From NCBI GenBank assembly GCA_964587755.1, contig CAZPMC010000007.1, forward strand, positions 1 through 64,000: 64,000 nucleotides of DNA, read 5' to 3'. Position numbers and translations under genes: made by a program. Source of the stretch: CAZPMC01 sp964587755. Lineage in GTDB: Bacteria; Bacillota; Clostridia; Acetivibrionales; DTU013. This document shows positions 1-8,100 of this stretch, piece by piece (the stretch's first letter is position 1; every line of letters starts with the position of its first letter). The notes under the pieces are model-generated. The model ran no database searches. It was not told the origin of the DNA and saw only the letters and a list, made by a program, of their open reading frames with translations.

Positions 1-1
1 T

Positions 2-103
2 GAGTTTACCAAGGAAATCACTATTAGCAACTTCGAGATATGGCTTGAAAGTATAGACCCTAAGAGTTGCAAGGCTGTACTTACACTTGCTGGATGTATG
101 TAA
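2..103 (+). CDS. C-terminal fragment of an unidentified protein, cut by the window edge
   Basis: An open frame enters at base 2 and ends at the TAA at 101-103, giving 33 residues that finish LTLAGCM. A terminator hairpin starts right after the stop, which supports a real gene end. The fragment is too short for me to assign a family. It lies inside the integrated element bounded by the tRNA-Leu remnant near 666-720, so it is probably an element gene, but that rests on position alone. Confidence 0.5.
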   Translation, partial: EFTKEITISNFEIWLESIDPKSCKAVLTLAGCM

Positions 104-147
104 AAAGGACCCTACGGGCTAATAAATGCCTTGTAGGGTCTTTATTA
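104..147 (+). terminator. Intrinsic terminator after the first gene
   Basis: AAGGACCCTAC (105-115) pairs with GTAGGGTCTTT (133-143), with one G-U pair, and a T/A-rich stretch follows. It ends the partial gene upstream and sits between it and the convergent minus-strand gene at 156-401. Confidence 0.75.
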
Positions 148-155
148 TTGTGTCT

Positions 156-401
156 CTATACCTGAACCCTCAAAGAATGCTTGTATTCAGCGTAATGCTC
201 ACTTGTAACATAGTCAATAACACATTTCTTAGGTATCCTATACGTATCTCTTATATAAAAATGTTTGACTGCATTTGTTCTCATAAGCTTTCGTGCTGTG
301 CTATCAGCAATGCCCCCAAGCATTTCTCTAAATTGTATTAAATCTACAACATCAGGATAATTTTTAAATAGTTCTTTGTAATAGCTTTTTCCTTTTTTCA
401 C
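156..401 (-). CDS. Small helix-turn-helix DNA-binding protein, excisionase-like
   Basis: An 81-residue protein starting GTG at 399-401, with AAGGAG about 12 bases upstream. The middle (residues 20-63) has the layout of MerR/excisionase-type winged helix proteins: a first helix around FREMLGGI, a recognition helix around STARKLMR, then a short wing with the typical TYRIPK motif. Such proteins often serve as recombination directionality factors, bending DNA at attachment sites. Its place 265 bases from a tRNA-Leu attachment remnant and next to short repeat arrays fits that role. I cannot see the integrase, which would lie outside the window. It could instead be an ordinary regulator of the element. 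Confidence 0.6.
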   Translation of the reverse strand: MKKGKSYYKELFKNYPDVVDLIQFREMLGGIADSTARKLMRTNAVKHFYIRDTYRIPKKCVIDYVTSEHYAEYKHSLRVQV

Positions 402-471
402 TTTAAGTCAGCTCTCCTTATAATTATATTGTCAGTGGTAGTGGCTGACTGCATTAACCAATGTTGGGAAA

Positions 472-501
472 ATCCCTCCACATCCCTCCTAATATCCCTC
501 C
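472..501. repeat. Three short direct repeats, ATCCCTCC
   Basis: ATCCCTCC occurs exactly at 472-479, 482-489 and 494-501, so successive starts are 10 and 12 bases apart, roughly one helical turn. The array lies between the excisionase-like gene and the tRNA remnant. Its spacing suggests a protein-binding array on one face of the DNA, such as arm-type integrase or excisionase sites. The function is inferred. Confidence 0.55.
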
Positions 502-616
502 AACAGGATTTTTTATAGTCAAATCGTAGGTTTTAAACGAGCCTCGTATTGGTCGGATAAATCGCTCAGTAGATACCTCAAAGGCTTGATTTCACTAGGG
601 TTTTAAGGGTTCTATA

Positions 617-656
617 TTCCAATCCGTTCCACTGAGTTCCAATAGGTTCTAATTGA
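617..656. repeat. Four 10-bp phased repeats next to the attachment site
   Basis: TTCC occurs at 617, 627 and 637, with TTCT at 647, exactly 10 bases apart. The units at 617, 637 and 647 continue with a related AAT (the second reads TTCCACTGAG). The array lies only 10 bases from the tRNA-Leu remnant. One-turn phasing right beside a crossover site is what arm-type or accessory protein sites of an integrative element look like. Confidence 0.55.
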
Positions 657-665
657 CCTAAATAA

Positions 666-720
666 CTCAAAATCCACCGGTAGCAATACCGTGCCGGTTC
701 GAGTCCGGCCTTCGGCACCA
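666..720 (+). mobile_element. attachment site: 3' half of tRNA-Leu(CAA) left at an element boundary
   Basis: This is the 3' part of a class II tRNA. It has an anticodon loop reading CTCAAAA (666-672, anticodon CAA), the long variable stem CGGTA-GCAA-TACCG (678-691), a T arm GCCGG/CCGGC around TTCGAGT (693-709), acceptor strand CTTCGGC (710-716), A73 and an encoded CCA (718-720). The matching 5' half (acceptor, D arm and 5' anticodon stem) is absent upstream. This is the usual scar of an integrative element that recombines in the anticodon loop of a tRNA gene. The intact gene should lie at the other end of the element, outside the window. Confidence 0.8.
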
Positions 721-737
721 AATTGTTTATGATAAAG

Positions 738-774
738 AGGTCAGGCTTAAATCATAAGTCCTGGCCTTTTTTAT
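738..774 (+). terminator. Terminator downstream of the tRNA-Leu end
   Basis: AGGTCAGG (738-745) pairs with CCTGGCCT (760-767, one G-U pair) around an inner CTTA/TAAG stem and is followed by a T run. It would originally have ended the tRNA-Leu transcript, and it insulates the downstream operon from read-through. Confidence 0.75.
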
Positions 775-855
775 GTTTTTGAAACTTTTTCAATTATTTG
801 AAGTCTAAATAATGAATTGCATCTTTGTTCCAAATTGACAAAATGGGGTGATTTA

Positions 856-3606
856 TTGAAATTTGATAAAAGGGTGGTAAAGTCATTTATTTCCGTACTG
901 ATTTTTATGGCGATGTTTTCATTTATTCTGCCAACACAAGCCTTTTCAGCCCGTTCAAAACCCAATGTTGCCATTGAGGCCCAAGCAGGCTTTGACGGGG
1001 TTGCAAAACTGGGAACCTACATACCCTATAAGGTTGTGGTTATTAATAAAGGTGAAGCTGTTGATGGGGAAGTTCAAATTGAAGTAAAAATTGATAGCTC
1101 AAATAAAACAATTTTTTCAAAACCAGTTTCCCTTGCAGAAGGTGCCAGTAAGGAAGTTATCATCAGTGCCCCTGTTTTTACGGCACGTAAGGGTGTAAAG
1201 ATAAGGTATGCGGTAAAAGGCAAGAGTATCAAAGAGGTAGATTTTGCATTCAAAAGACTGGTGCCTCCGGAAATAAAAACCATAGGCGTGTTATCAAGCG
1301 ACAATTCTGCATATGACTATCTTAACTCTCTTATGATACCCTGGCGTGACAATCATGACTACGATGAAAAAATCATGGCTATGAGGGCAGCAGGAGTTTA
1401 TCCCGGCTCATCTGCCGTAACAATAGACTCTGAAATACTGCCGACAACAAAAGTTAAAAGCGTTTTAATACCTTTAACCGATAAAGAGCTTCCTGAATCC
1501 ATAGAGATTATGAATGGGTTTGACATTTTAATAATAAGCAATTTTGACACCTCAATTCTCACAAAAGCTCAACTGGACACTCTGGACAATTGGGTTGAAA
1601 ATGGCGGCACATTAGTTCTTGGTACGGGAGTTAACTGGAAAAAGGTTTACAATTCACTTCCCGAGAATTTGAAAAAATTTCTTATTACAGGCACAACCTC
1701 GGAGAATTCTGTTAAAGATGAACTGGAAGACTTTATTGATACACAATTTGATAAAGATTTAAAAATTAATACTGTTAATGGCGATATAGGATTTAAGTAT
1801 CAACAGCCAAAAATTCCGGAACAGGAAACCGTGGAGGAGGAGACAAAAGACGGGCCAACTTCACAGGAGGATATACGTAAACTGAGCCTGAGCATTGATG
1901 AGGTTCTTGTGGGAAGTGATACAAATCCTATTGCAGTTAAATATATATATCAATTGGGGCGGATACTGTTTTTGTCTTTTGATCCCGGAATGGAGCCTTT
2001 TGTTAGCTGGGAGGGAAGGATACTCTTTTGGGAAAATCTTTTGTATCACAGCAGTTCAATAGACAATATTTATCAAAGAGGTTCCGGATACTACTACTCT
2101 AATTATAATAACAGCAATTATTATCTTAACGATTTGGCAAATCAGGTGCCTGAAGAAAAGAAGCCTCCCTTAGTATTTATGTTTGTAATGCTGATGGTAT
2201 ATATTGTTGTTGCGGGTCCTGTGATGTATATAATTCTTAAAAAGAAGGACAAGCGCGATTACACCTGGATTTGCGTTCCTGCTGTGGCTGTTTTGTCATT
2301 GGTTATAATTTATCTTGCAGGTTTTAGGACAAGATACAAAACAGCTGTTTTCAATACTGTTTCAATAATTCATTTAGATGCTGATAATAAAAAGACTGAC
2401 ATAACTACAGGCATGGGTATATTCAACAACAAAAGGGGAGATTTGAAGCTTACTTATTCTCAAGAAGATAATATCAACTTTGATATTACTCAGGCTTCAA
2501 GCTACAGCTATACATATTATCCGGACGACTCAGAACCTGAGGGCGTAGTTGTCAGCAAGATTATATTAAGCGAGCCCGCTATTTATGAATTGTATAATGT
2601 TTCTATGTGGGAGCCCAAATATATTTCTGCCAGAAAAAGTGAGCCTCTTAATAATCAAATTATTAATTCTGTCCAAATAAAAGACGGCAAAATTAAAATG
2701 GTTATTAACAACACTACAAAATATGATTTTTTAGAAGCCTTTATTTCACTGGGGTCTAATTTTATAAGTGTAGGCGATATTTTATCAGGTGAGCAGAAAA
2801 CAATCGAACTTAAGTTAGACTCCCGGGAGGTCTATGGCAGTTTATATGAGTATTTGGATTCAAAATACGGAAGGACCTACTATCCTTCTAATATGAAACC
2901 GCCGCAGGATTTTCTTGAGAAGCGCAGGAAAAGAAACGTGCTTGAGAATTTATTCCAGCGTCAATATCTTTCTATAAAAGGGCGCACTGTCATTGGACTA
3001 TATGCATTAAACAACCAGGATATGGGCATAGACATAAAAATAAACGGAGATAAACCTGAAAGCTTTTTCACAAACGGTATATTTGCAACAATGTCAATGA
3101 ATTTCGAGAAAGGTCAGCAAGTGGATATACCTGAAGGAGTCTTATTGCCTGACACAAGCAGCTTTGAGCTGATGCAGGCGGTTGCATATTTAGACAGTGA
3201 AAACGGTATAACTGCAAGAGATAAAGGAGATATTGATTTGACATATAATATTCCCGGTGAGATTGAGCCTATTGAGTTTTCGCTGGATTTTAGAACCTAC
3301 ATTCCTCTTTATGTCAAATATAATATTGAGGATATGAAAGCTTCCAACAGCAATTTCCAGACCACTATACTTCAAAACAAATATGAATATTTCATTTACG
3401 ACAACAAGAATGAGCAGTGGAAGCAGATTAATGAATCTCATACCCAAAAGGAAAATGTGAAGGACTATTTAGATGGTGAAAACAATCTTAAGGTCCGTAT
3501 CAGGGTGGTGGAAATTGCAGATACCAAAAACAGTATAAGGGGCGGGTACACGGAGACAGAACGGCTTGCATTTCCTGCACTCCAGTTGAAGGGAGTGGTT
3601 AGATAA
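856..3606 (+). CDS. Large exported/membrane-anchored protein, first gene of the MoxR-VWA operon
   Basis: The chosen start is TTG 856, placed 5 bases after GGGGTG and giving 916 residues. An ATG at 817 would only add residues before the signal peptide. The N-terminus is a signal sequence (FISVLIFMAMFSFILPTQAFS), followed by a beta-rich extracellular region. A stretch near FDILIISNFD and ENGGTLVLGTG resembles the glutamine-amidotransferase-like fold often found in such operons. Two membrane segments lie near the middle (about residues 440-500), with more beta-rich sequence after them. I do not recognise a named family. The stop overlaps the next start (TAATG), so it is translationally coupled to the ABC ATPase and probably works with it at the envelope. 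Confidence 0.8.
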   Translation: MKFDKRVVKSFISVLIFMAMFSFILPTQAFSARSKPNVAIEAQAGFDGVAKLGTYIPYKVVVINKGEAVDGEVQIEVKIDSSNKTIFSKPVSLAEGASKEVIISAPVFTARKGVKIRYAVKGKSIKEVDFAFKRLVPPEIKTIGVLSSDNSAYDYLNSLMIPWRDNHDYDEKIMAMRAAGVYPGSSAVTIDSEILPTTKVKSVLIPLTDKELPESIEIMNGFDILIISNFDTSILTKAQLDTLDNWVENGGTLVLGTGVNWKKVYNSLPENLKKFLITGTTSENSVKDELEDFIDTQFDKDLKINTVNGDIGFKYQQPKIPEQETVEEETKDGPTSQEDIRKLSLSIDEVLVGSDTNPIAVKYIYQLGRILFLSFDPGMEPFVSWEGRILFWENLLYHSSSIDNIYQRGSGYYYSNYNNSNYYLNDLANQVPEEKKPPLVFMFVMLMVYIVVAGPVMYIILKKKDKRDYTWICVPAVAVLSLVIIYLAGFRTRYKTAVFNTVSIIHLDADNKKTDITTGMGIFNNKRGDLKLTYSQEDNINFDITQASSYSYTYYPDDSEPEGVVVSKIILSEPAIYELYNVSMWEPKYISARKSEPLNNQIINSVQIKDGKIKMVINNTTKYDFLEAFISLGSNFISVGDILSGEQKTIELKLDSREVYGSLYEYLDSKYGRTYYPSNMKPPQDFLEKRRKRNVLENLFQRQYLSIKGRTVIGLYALNNQDMGIDIKINGDKPESFFTNGIFATMSMNFEKGQQVDIPEGVLLPDTSSFELMQAVAYLDSENGITARDKGDIDLTYNIPGEIEPIEFSLDFRTYIPLYVKYNIEDMKASNSNFQTTILQNKYEYFIYDNKNEQWKQINESHTQKENVKDYLDGENNLKVRIRVVEIADTKNSIRGGYTETERLAFPALQLKGVVR

Positions 3607-4541
3607 TGTTGAAAATAAGTAATTTAGTCAAAAAATATGGAAAATTTACAGCCGTTGACAACCTTAATATGGAAATAGCCCCCGGTCACATATTTGGATT
3701 TGTAGGAGAGAATGGTGCCGGGAAGACAACTACCATGAGAATAGTTGCAGGCTTACTTAAGCCCACCTCTGGAGAAGTATTTGTAGATGACACAGATATT
3801 TTAGCATCTACCAGGCATGTCAAAAAGAAAATAGGATATATGCCCGACTTTTTTGGAGTTTATGACAATTTAAAGGTCGATGAATATATGAACTTTTATT
3901 CAGGGATTTACGGTATCCCGTATAAGGAAAGAAGGAAAATAACGGATCAGCTTCTAGAGCTGGTGAACTTAGACCATAAAAAGGATTTTTATGTGGATTC
4001 ATTGAGCCGGGGCATGAAGCAAAGGCTGTGTCTTGCAAGAAGTATGATACATAATCCTAAGCTGTTAATTTTGGATGAGCCTGCTTCAGGTCTTGACCCA
4101 AGAGCCAGAGTTGAGATGAAAAATATTCTCAGAGAGCTGAAAGATATGGGCAAGACTATACTGATAAGCTCCCATATCCTATCGGAGCTGGCAGAGCTGT
4201 GTACGATGATAGGAATAATAAACCAAGGAAAGATGGTTGCAAGCGGTACAGTTGAAGAAATTAATGATAAAATAACAAGGACGGGGAAATTAAAAATAAC
4301 TGTAACAGATAAGGCTGAGGAGGCAATAAGAATCCTTAAGGAACATCCTTCAGTCGGTGAGATTTATGTAAATGGAAATATTATTGAGGCTGACAACAGT
4401 GCTGATAAAAATGTACTGTCTCAAATTCTAAAGAGACTTGTCTTACAGGATGTGCCTATTATTTCTTTTACTCAGTCCGGCGGAAATCTGGAATCTATCT
4501 TTATGCGGCTTACAGAAGGGAGTGACAATAACGATGCTTAA
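3606..4541 (+). CDS. ABC transporter ATP-binding protein (ABC-2 exporter type)
   Basis: A 311-residue ATPase that powers the adjacent permease. Visible motifs are Walker A GENGAGKT (residues 34-41), the signature loop LSRGMKQR, Walker B with LLILDEPASGLDP, and the switch histidine in LISSHILSEL. The roughly 90-residue C-terminal extension after the core is typical of exporters of the CcmA/NatA type. The ATG overlaps the preceding stop by one base, with a GAAGGGAG site upstream. The substrate is unknown. Being sandwiched between an exported protein and a MoxR/VWA set suggests an envelope assembly role rather than nutrient transport. Confidence 0.93.
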   Translation: MLKISNLVKKYGKFTAVDNLNMEIAPGHIFGFVGENGAGKTTTMRIVAGLLKPTSGEVFVDDTDILASTRHVKKKIGYMPDFFGVYDNLKVDEYMNFYSGIYGIPYKERRKITDQLLELVNLDHKKDFYVDSLSRGMKQRLCLARSMIHNPKLLILDEPASGLDPRARVEMKNILRELKDMGKTILISSHILSELAELCTMIGIINQGKMVASGTVEEINDKITRTGKLKITVTDKAEEAIRILKEHPSVGEIYVNGNIIEADNSADKNVLSQILKRLVLQDVPIISFTQSGGNLESIFMRLTEGSDNNDA

Positions 4542-5430
4542 TCCTATTATTGAAAAAGATTTAAAGACAAAAATGAGAGGTTGGCGAACCCCAATTTTAT
4601 TAAGCATATATCTTTTGTTTCTTACAGGTGTACTTTATTTGTTTTTCTTAGCAAACGATCAGATTATTCATAGATATGGCAGCGGCTCATTCACTCCCAG
4701 AATTGCTGTAAATGCGTATAATGTCATTGCCATATTCCAATTCGCCCTGCTTATGCTTATCGTTCCTGCCCTTACATCAACTGCAATAAGCGGTGAAAGG
4801 GAAAGACAGACCCTTGATCTGATGCTTTGTTCAGATATGTCGACCTGGTCCATCGTCATTGGCAAGCTGGTAGTATCCATAGCCCATATAATGTTTTTAG
4901 TTGTTGCTTCCCTGCCGGTTTTGGGGATGGTATTTATGTTCGGAGGAATAAGCTTCGGTGAAATACTGCTTCTGTTTATATTTTATATTCTTACTGCGCT
5001 TATGGTAGCCAGTCTTGGAGTATTTCTTTCAACTGTATTTAAAAAAAATGCAACCTCAATAATAACGACTTACATCTGTCTTGGAATTTTAGGAATAGGG
5101 CCTGTCATAGCTGTTCTTGTTTGGGCAATGTTCTATGAGAGAAGCAGTTCAAGCCCGGTTACTTACAGTATGATTTCAGCCTTTTTATTCCCATCTCCCA
5201 TATTTGGATTTACATCATTTATGACGGGTGGTAGAAACAATGTATTCGGCGGGTTATTTATGGAAATACAAAGCTTAGCTACCAGGGATACGGGATTTTT
5301 AAGGCATTTTAAGCCTTGGATGATAAACGGTATTTTTAACGTTCTCTTCTCGGGAATTCTGATTTCACTAAGCGCCTGGAAGCTTGCGCCTGTTAAGAAA
5401 ATAAAGAAAAGTAAAAGGAAAAAAGCATAA
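4534..5430 (+). CDS. ABC-2 type transporter permease
   Basis: A 298-residue multi-spanning protein with about six hydrophobic segments. It carries the ABC-2 permease hallmark SGERERQTLDLML after the second segment, which couples to the ATPase. The start chosen is ATG 4534, inside the last codons of the ATPase gene (8-base overlap), where the sequence reads MLNPIIEKDLKTKMRG; the usual cytoplasmic N-terminal helix begins here. An in-frame ATG at 4438 would add residues with no family likeness. The C-terminus ends in a lysine/arginine-rich tail. It forms an exporter with the preceding ATPase. Confidence 0.88.
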   Translation: MLNPIIEKDLKTKMRGWRTPILLSIYLLFLTGVLYLFFLANDQIIHRYGSGSFTPRIAVNAYNVIAIFQFALLMLIVPALTSTAISGERERQTLDLMLCSDMSTWSIVIGKLVVSIAHIMFLVVASLPVLGMVFMFGGISFGEILLLFIFYILTALMVASLGVFLSTVFKKNATSIITTYICLGILGIGPVIAVLVWAMFYERSSSSPVTYSMISAFLFPSPIFGFTSFMTGGRNNVFGGLFMEIQSLATRDTGFLRHFKPWMINGIFNVLFSGILISLSAWKLAPVKKIKKSKRKKA

Positions 5431-5442
5431 GAGGTGGGAAGG

Positions 5443-7095
5443 TTGGAAATCAGGGATATTTTAAAAAAATTAATACCTTTAAAAAACAGAATGCATATTA
5501 ACACAGGAGTGTACAGATTTCTCTTGTGTATTTGCATAGGTTCAGCTATTGCAATGCTTATATCATATACATCTCTTTTAATTCCTATTGCTTTTATTTT
5601 CAAATTAATCCTTAATATATATTTGATATCTGCAGCTGTCGGACTGGTTATCTTTGGGTTTTCTTCACCATCGACAGAGGATATTATAAAAACAGCAGAT
5701 GCTTTAGGTCTGAAAGAACGGGTTATCACTGCATGGCAGCTTAAAAATGAAAATACTCCTATTGCTCGAATTCAAAGAGAAGATACATTAAAATCAGTGC
5801 TTTGTACTGATTTTAAAAGCCTATACCAGCTACATTTCCCTAAAAGACTTGGGATAGTCCTATGTGTCAGTATAATATTAACAACCGTTTCCTTTGCTGT
5901 TCCGGCTCACGCAAGAGATTCCGCCAAAAAACTTGAGGAGCTGAAAAATGTGGTGGAAGAGCAGCTTAAGGAAATGGAGAGGGTTGAAGAAAAATTAAAA
6001 AATGACGGGATGTTAAGGCAAGATGAGCTAAAGAAGATAAATAACGAATTAAAAAAACTGTCTGAGGAATTAAAAAAAGCTAAAACAGAGGATGAAGCTC
6101 TAAAAGCTGTTAAAAGGGCGGAAAACCAGCTTGAAAAGCTGGATGTTAAGAAGCAGTTAAATAAGCTTGGAGATATGTTAAGTCAATATGAAATGACAGA
6201 GAAGCTCGGGAAATCAATAACTGACTTAAATGCCACTGATATGAAGCAAGCCCTTGAACAGCTTATATCACAGATGGAGCAGGAGATAATTTCGCCTGAG
6301 GAATTAAAAAAGCTGCTTGAAGAGGTTGCTGAGCAAATAGATAACGAGGAACTGTCAGATAAGCTTGAGAAGGCTATGCAAGCTCTTAGTGAAGAAGATA
6401 TGGAAGCCAATGGGGAATCCCTTGAAAGTCTCGGACAGGCATTATCTGATATGATGGAGGCTCAGTCGGAAAGCTCATTAAGCCAAGCGGCTGGGCAGCT
6501 CTCCCAAGCCATGCAAAATGCTAAAAGCAGCATATCAAAGGTTGACAATAGTATATCCCATGGAAGCTCACCAAATCCAGGAAAACCATCAAATCAATTT
6601 CCGGGGCAAGAAGAGACACCCAATCAAGGTCAATCCCAAGGCCAGGGAAAGGGTCAAACACCCGGTCAAGGACAATCCCAAGGGGACGGAAAAAGCCAGA
6701 CGCCTGGTCAGGGAAAAGGCTCAGCAGAAGGTGAGCAGGGCGGAGGAGGTGCCGGAGAAGGCTCAACAAACGAAGATTTGGGTTCGTCAGGCAGCGAGCA
6801 GCTAGGTGGAGGACGTAAGCCGGGAAAAGGCTTGGAAGAAGCATATGAGCGGCTCTACGACCCAGATTATTTAGGGGGGGATTCTGACCCAAGCTATGTG
6901 TCTGGCCAGCCCGGTGAAGGCGGAGAAAGCAGCTACTCACAAAAAGATCTGATACCTGTTAAAAAAGGTGCGATTCTTCCGTATAATGAGGTGCTGAGTC
7001 GATACACAAGCAAAGCTTCATCCTATATGGAAGAGGCAGAAATACCGGCTGCAATGAAGGACATTGTAAGACAGTACTTTGAGTCTTTAGAGTAA
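5443..7095 (+). CDS. Membrane protein with long coiled coil and Gly/Gln-rich region
   Basis: About 550 residues. TTG 5443 follows GAGGTGGGAAGG at a good distance; GTG 5434 is an alternative. Two membrane segments lie at residues 25-75 and a third around LGIVLCVSIILTTVSFAVPA. They are followed by a heptad-like Glu/Lys/Leu coiled coil of roughly 200 residues, then a Gly/Gln/Ser/Pro low-complexity stretch with repeated GQGQSQG-like units, and a conserved-looking C-terminus. The layout resembles DUF4175-like proteins of MoxR gene clusters, but I make no firm family call. The coiled coil probably reaches outside the membrane as a tether or scaffold for the VWA proteins; this is inference. Confidence 0.75.
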   Translation: MEIRDILKKLIPLKNRMHINTGVYRFLLCICIGSAIAMLISYTSLLIPIAFIFKLILNIYLISAAVGLVIFGFSSPSTEDIIKTADALGLKERVITAWQLKNENTPIARIQREDTLKSVLCTDFKSLYQLHFPKRLGIVLCVSIILTTVSFAVPAHARDSAKKLEELKNVVEEQLKEMERVEEKLKNDGMLRQDELKKINNELKKLSEELKKAKTEDEALKAVKRAENQLEKLDVKKQLNKLGDMLSQYEMTEKLGKSITDLNATDMKQALEQLISQMEQEIISPEELKKLLEEVAEQIDNEELSDKLEKAMQALSEEDMEANGESLESLGQALSDMMEAQSESSLSQAAGQLSQAMQNAKSSISKVDNSISHGSSPNPGKPSNQFPGQEETPNQGQSQGQGKGQTPGQGQSQGDGKSQTPGQGKGSAEGEQGGGGAGEGSTNEDLGSSGSEQLGGGRKPGKGLEEAYERLYDPDYLGGDSDPSYVSGQPGEGGESSYSQKDLIPVKKGAILPYNEVLSRYTSKASSYMEEAEIPAAMKDIVRQYFESLE

Positions 7096-7114
7096 AAAAG
7101 GAGGAGCGGGTTTG

Positions 7115-8098
7115 ATGAATATAGACCAAAATGAGCTACAGCTGGTTAAAGACACAGTAGTGAGAATTGAGCAGGAAGCTGCAAAGCATATGGTGGGACA
7201 AAAGGAGCTTATAAGACAAGTGCTGATTTGCCTTTTGGCAGGTGGAAACGTACTGTTAGACGGTGTCCCGGGTTTAGGAAAGACTAGGCTTGTTAATACA
7301 CTGGGACAGGTAATGGGACTTGATTTTTCTAGGATTCAATTTACTCCTGACCTGATGCCTGCTGATGTTGTAGGAACAAATATAATTACAAAGGCTCCAT
7401 CTGACTCGGGAATGTTTAAATTTCAGAAAGGGCCAATATTTAGCAATATTGTACTTGCAGACGAGATAAACAGGGCAACTCCAAAAACTCAAAGTGCAAT
7501 GCTGCAGGCGATGCAGGAAAAGCTTGTAACTGTTGCAAATACTACTTATCCGCTGCCCAGGCCATTTTTTGTGCTTGCCACGCAAAATCCTATTGAAATG
7601 GAGGGTACTTATCCATTACCGGAAGCTCAGCTGGACCGTTTCTTATTTAAGCTGGATGTACCATTCCCCACTATGGATGAGCTTACACAAATAGTCACAA
7701 TGACAACGGGTGTTGAAGAAGAAGAGCTTATAGCTGTTACAGACAATAATGAGCTCTTAAGAATAATGGATACTGTCAAGTCAATACCTGTTGCACAGCC
7801 TGTTTTGCAAACCGCTTTAAAGCTGGTGATGGCAACTCATCCCGAAGTTGAAATTTCCCCGCAGATAACGAAAAAGTATGTTAGTTTCGGAGCCAGCCCC
7901 CGCGGTGCACAAGCGATTATAAGAACAGCAAAGATAAGAGCTTTGCTTGAAGGACGCTATAATGTCGCATTTGAAGATATTTATTACACAGCACATCCGG
8001 CTTTGAGACACCGTTTGTTCTTAAATTTCGAAGGAGTCTCCGACGGTATAACTGCTGATTACATTATATCAGAATTAATAAAAGAGATTGGGAAATAG
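7115..8098 (+). CDS. MoxR-family AAA+ ATPase
   Basis: A 327-residue AAA+ chaperone-like ATPase. ATG 7115 lies 8 bases after GGAGGAG; TTG 7112 just before it is possible. Walker A is GVPGLGKT (residues 50-57), Walker B LADE near residue 116, followed by INRATPKTQSAMLQAMQE, the MoxR sensor helix, and ATQNPIEMEGTYPLPEAQLDRF, the family fingerprint. MoxR proteins usually act with DUF58 and VWA partners encoded beside them to mature or activate metal-containing or envelope proteins. All those partners follow here with almost no spacing. Confidence 0.95.
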   Translation: MNIDQNELQLVKDTVVRIEQEAAKHMVGQKELIRQVLICLLAGGNVLLDGVPGLGKTRLVNTLGQVMGLDFSRIQFTPDLMPADVVGTNIITKAPSDSGMFKFQKGPIFSNIVLADEINRATPKTQSAMLQAMQEKLVTVANTTYPLPRPFFVLATQNPIEMEGTYPLPEAQLDRFLFKLDVPFPTMDELTQIVTMTTGVEEEELIAVTDNNELLRIMDTVKSIPVAQPVLQTALKLVMATHPEVEISPQITKKYVSFGASPRGAQAIIRTAKIRALLEGRYNVAFEDIYYTAHPALRHRLFLNFEGVSDGITADYIISELIKEIGK

Positions 8099-8100
8099 TA

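Noticed and set aside
126..341. 71-residue plus-strand frame
   Set aside because: Antisense to the excisionase-like gene, starts inside the terminator hairpin and has no domain likeness.
472..656. Possible CRISPR-like array
   Set aside because: The repeats are only 4-8 bases with one-turn spacing and there are no spacers; they fit protein-binding arrays. No CRISPR array was seen anywhere in the window.
5163..5729. 188-residue minus-strand frame
   Set aside because: Antisense to the end of the ABC permease and the start of the coiled-coil protein, both well supported; no ribosome site.
6518..6940. Alternative frames in both directions
   Set aside because: They arise from the Gly/Gln-rich repeat region of the coiled-coil protein, where repeated codons open other frames.
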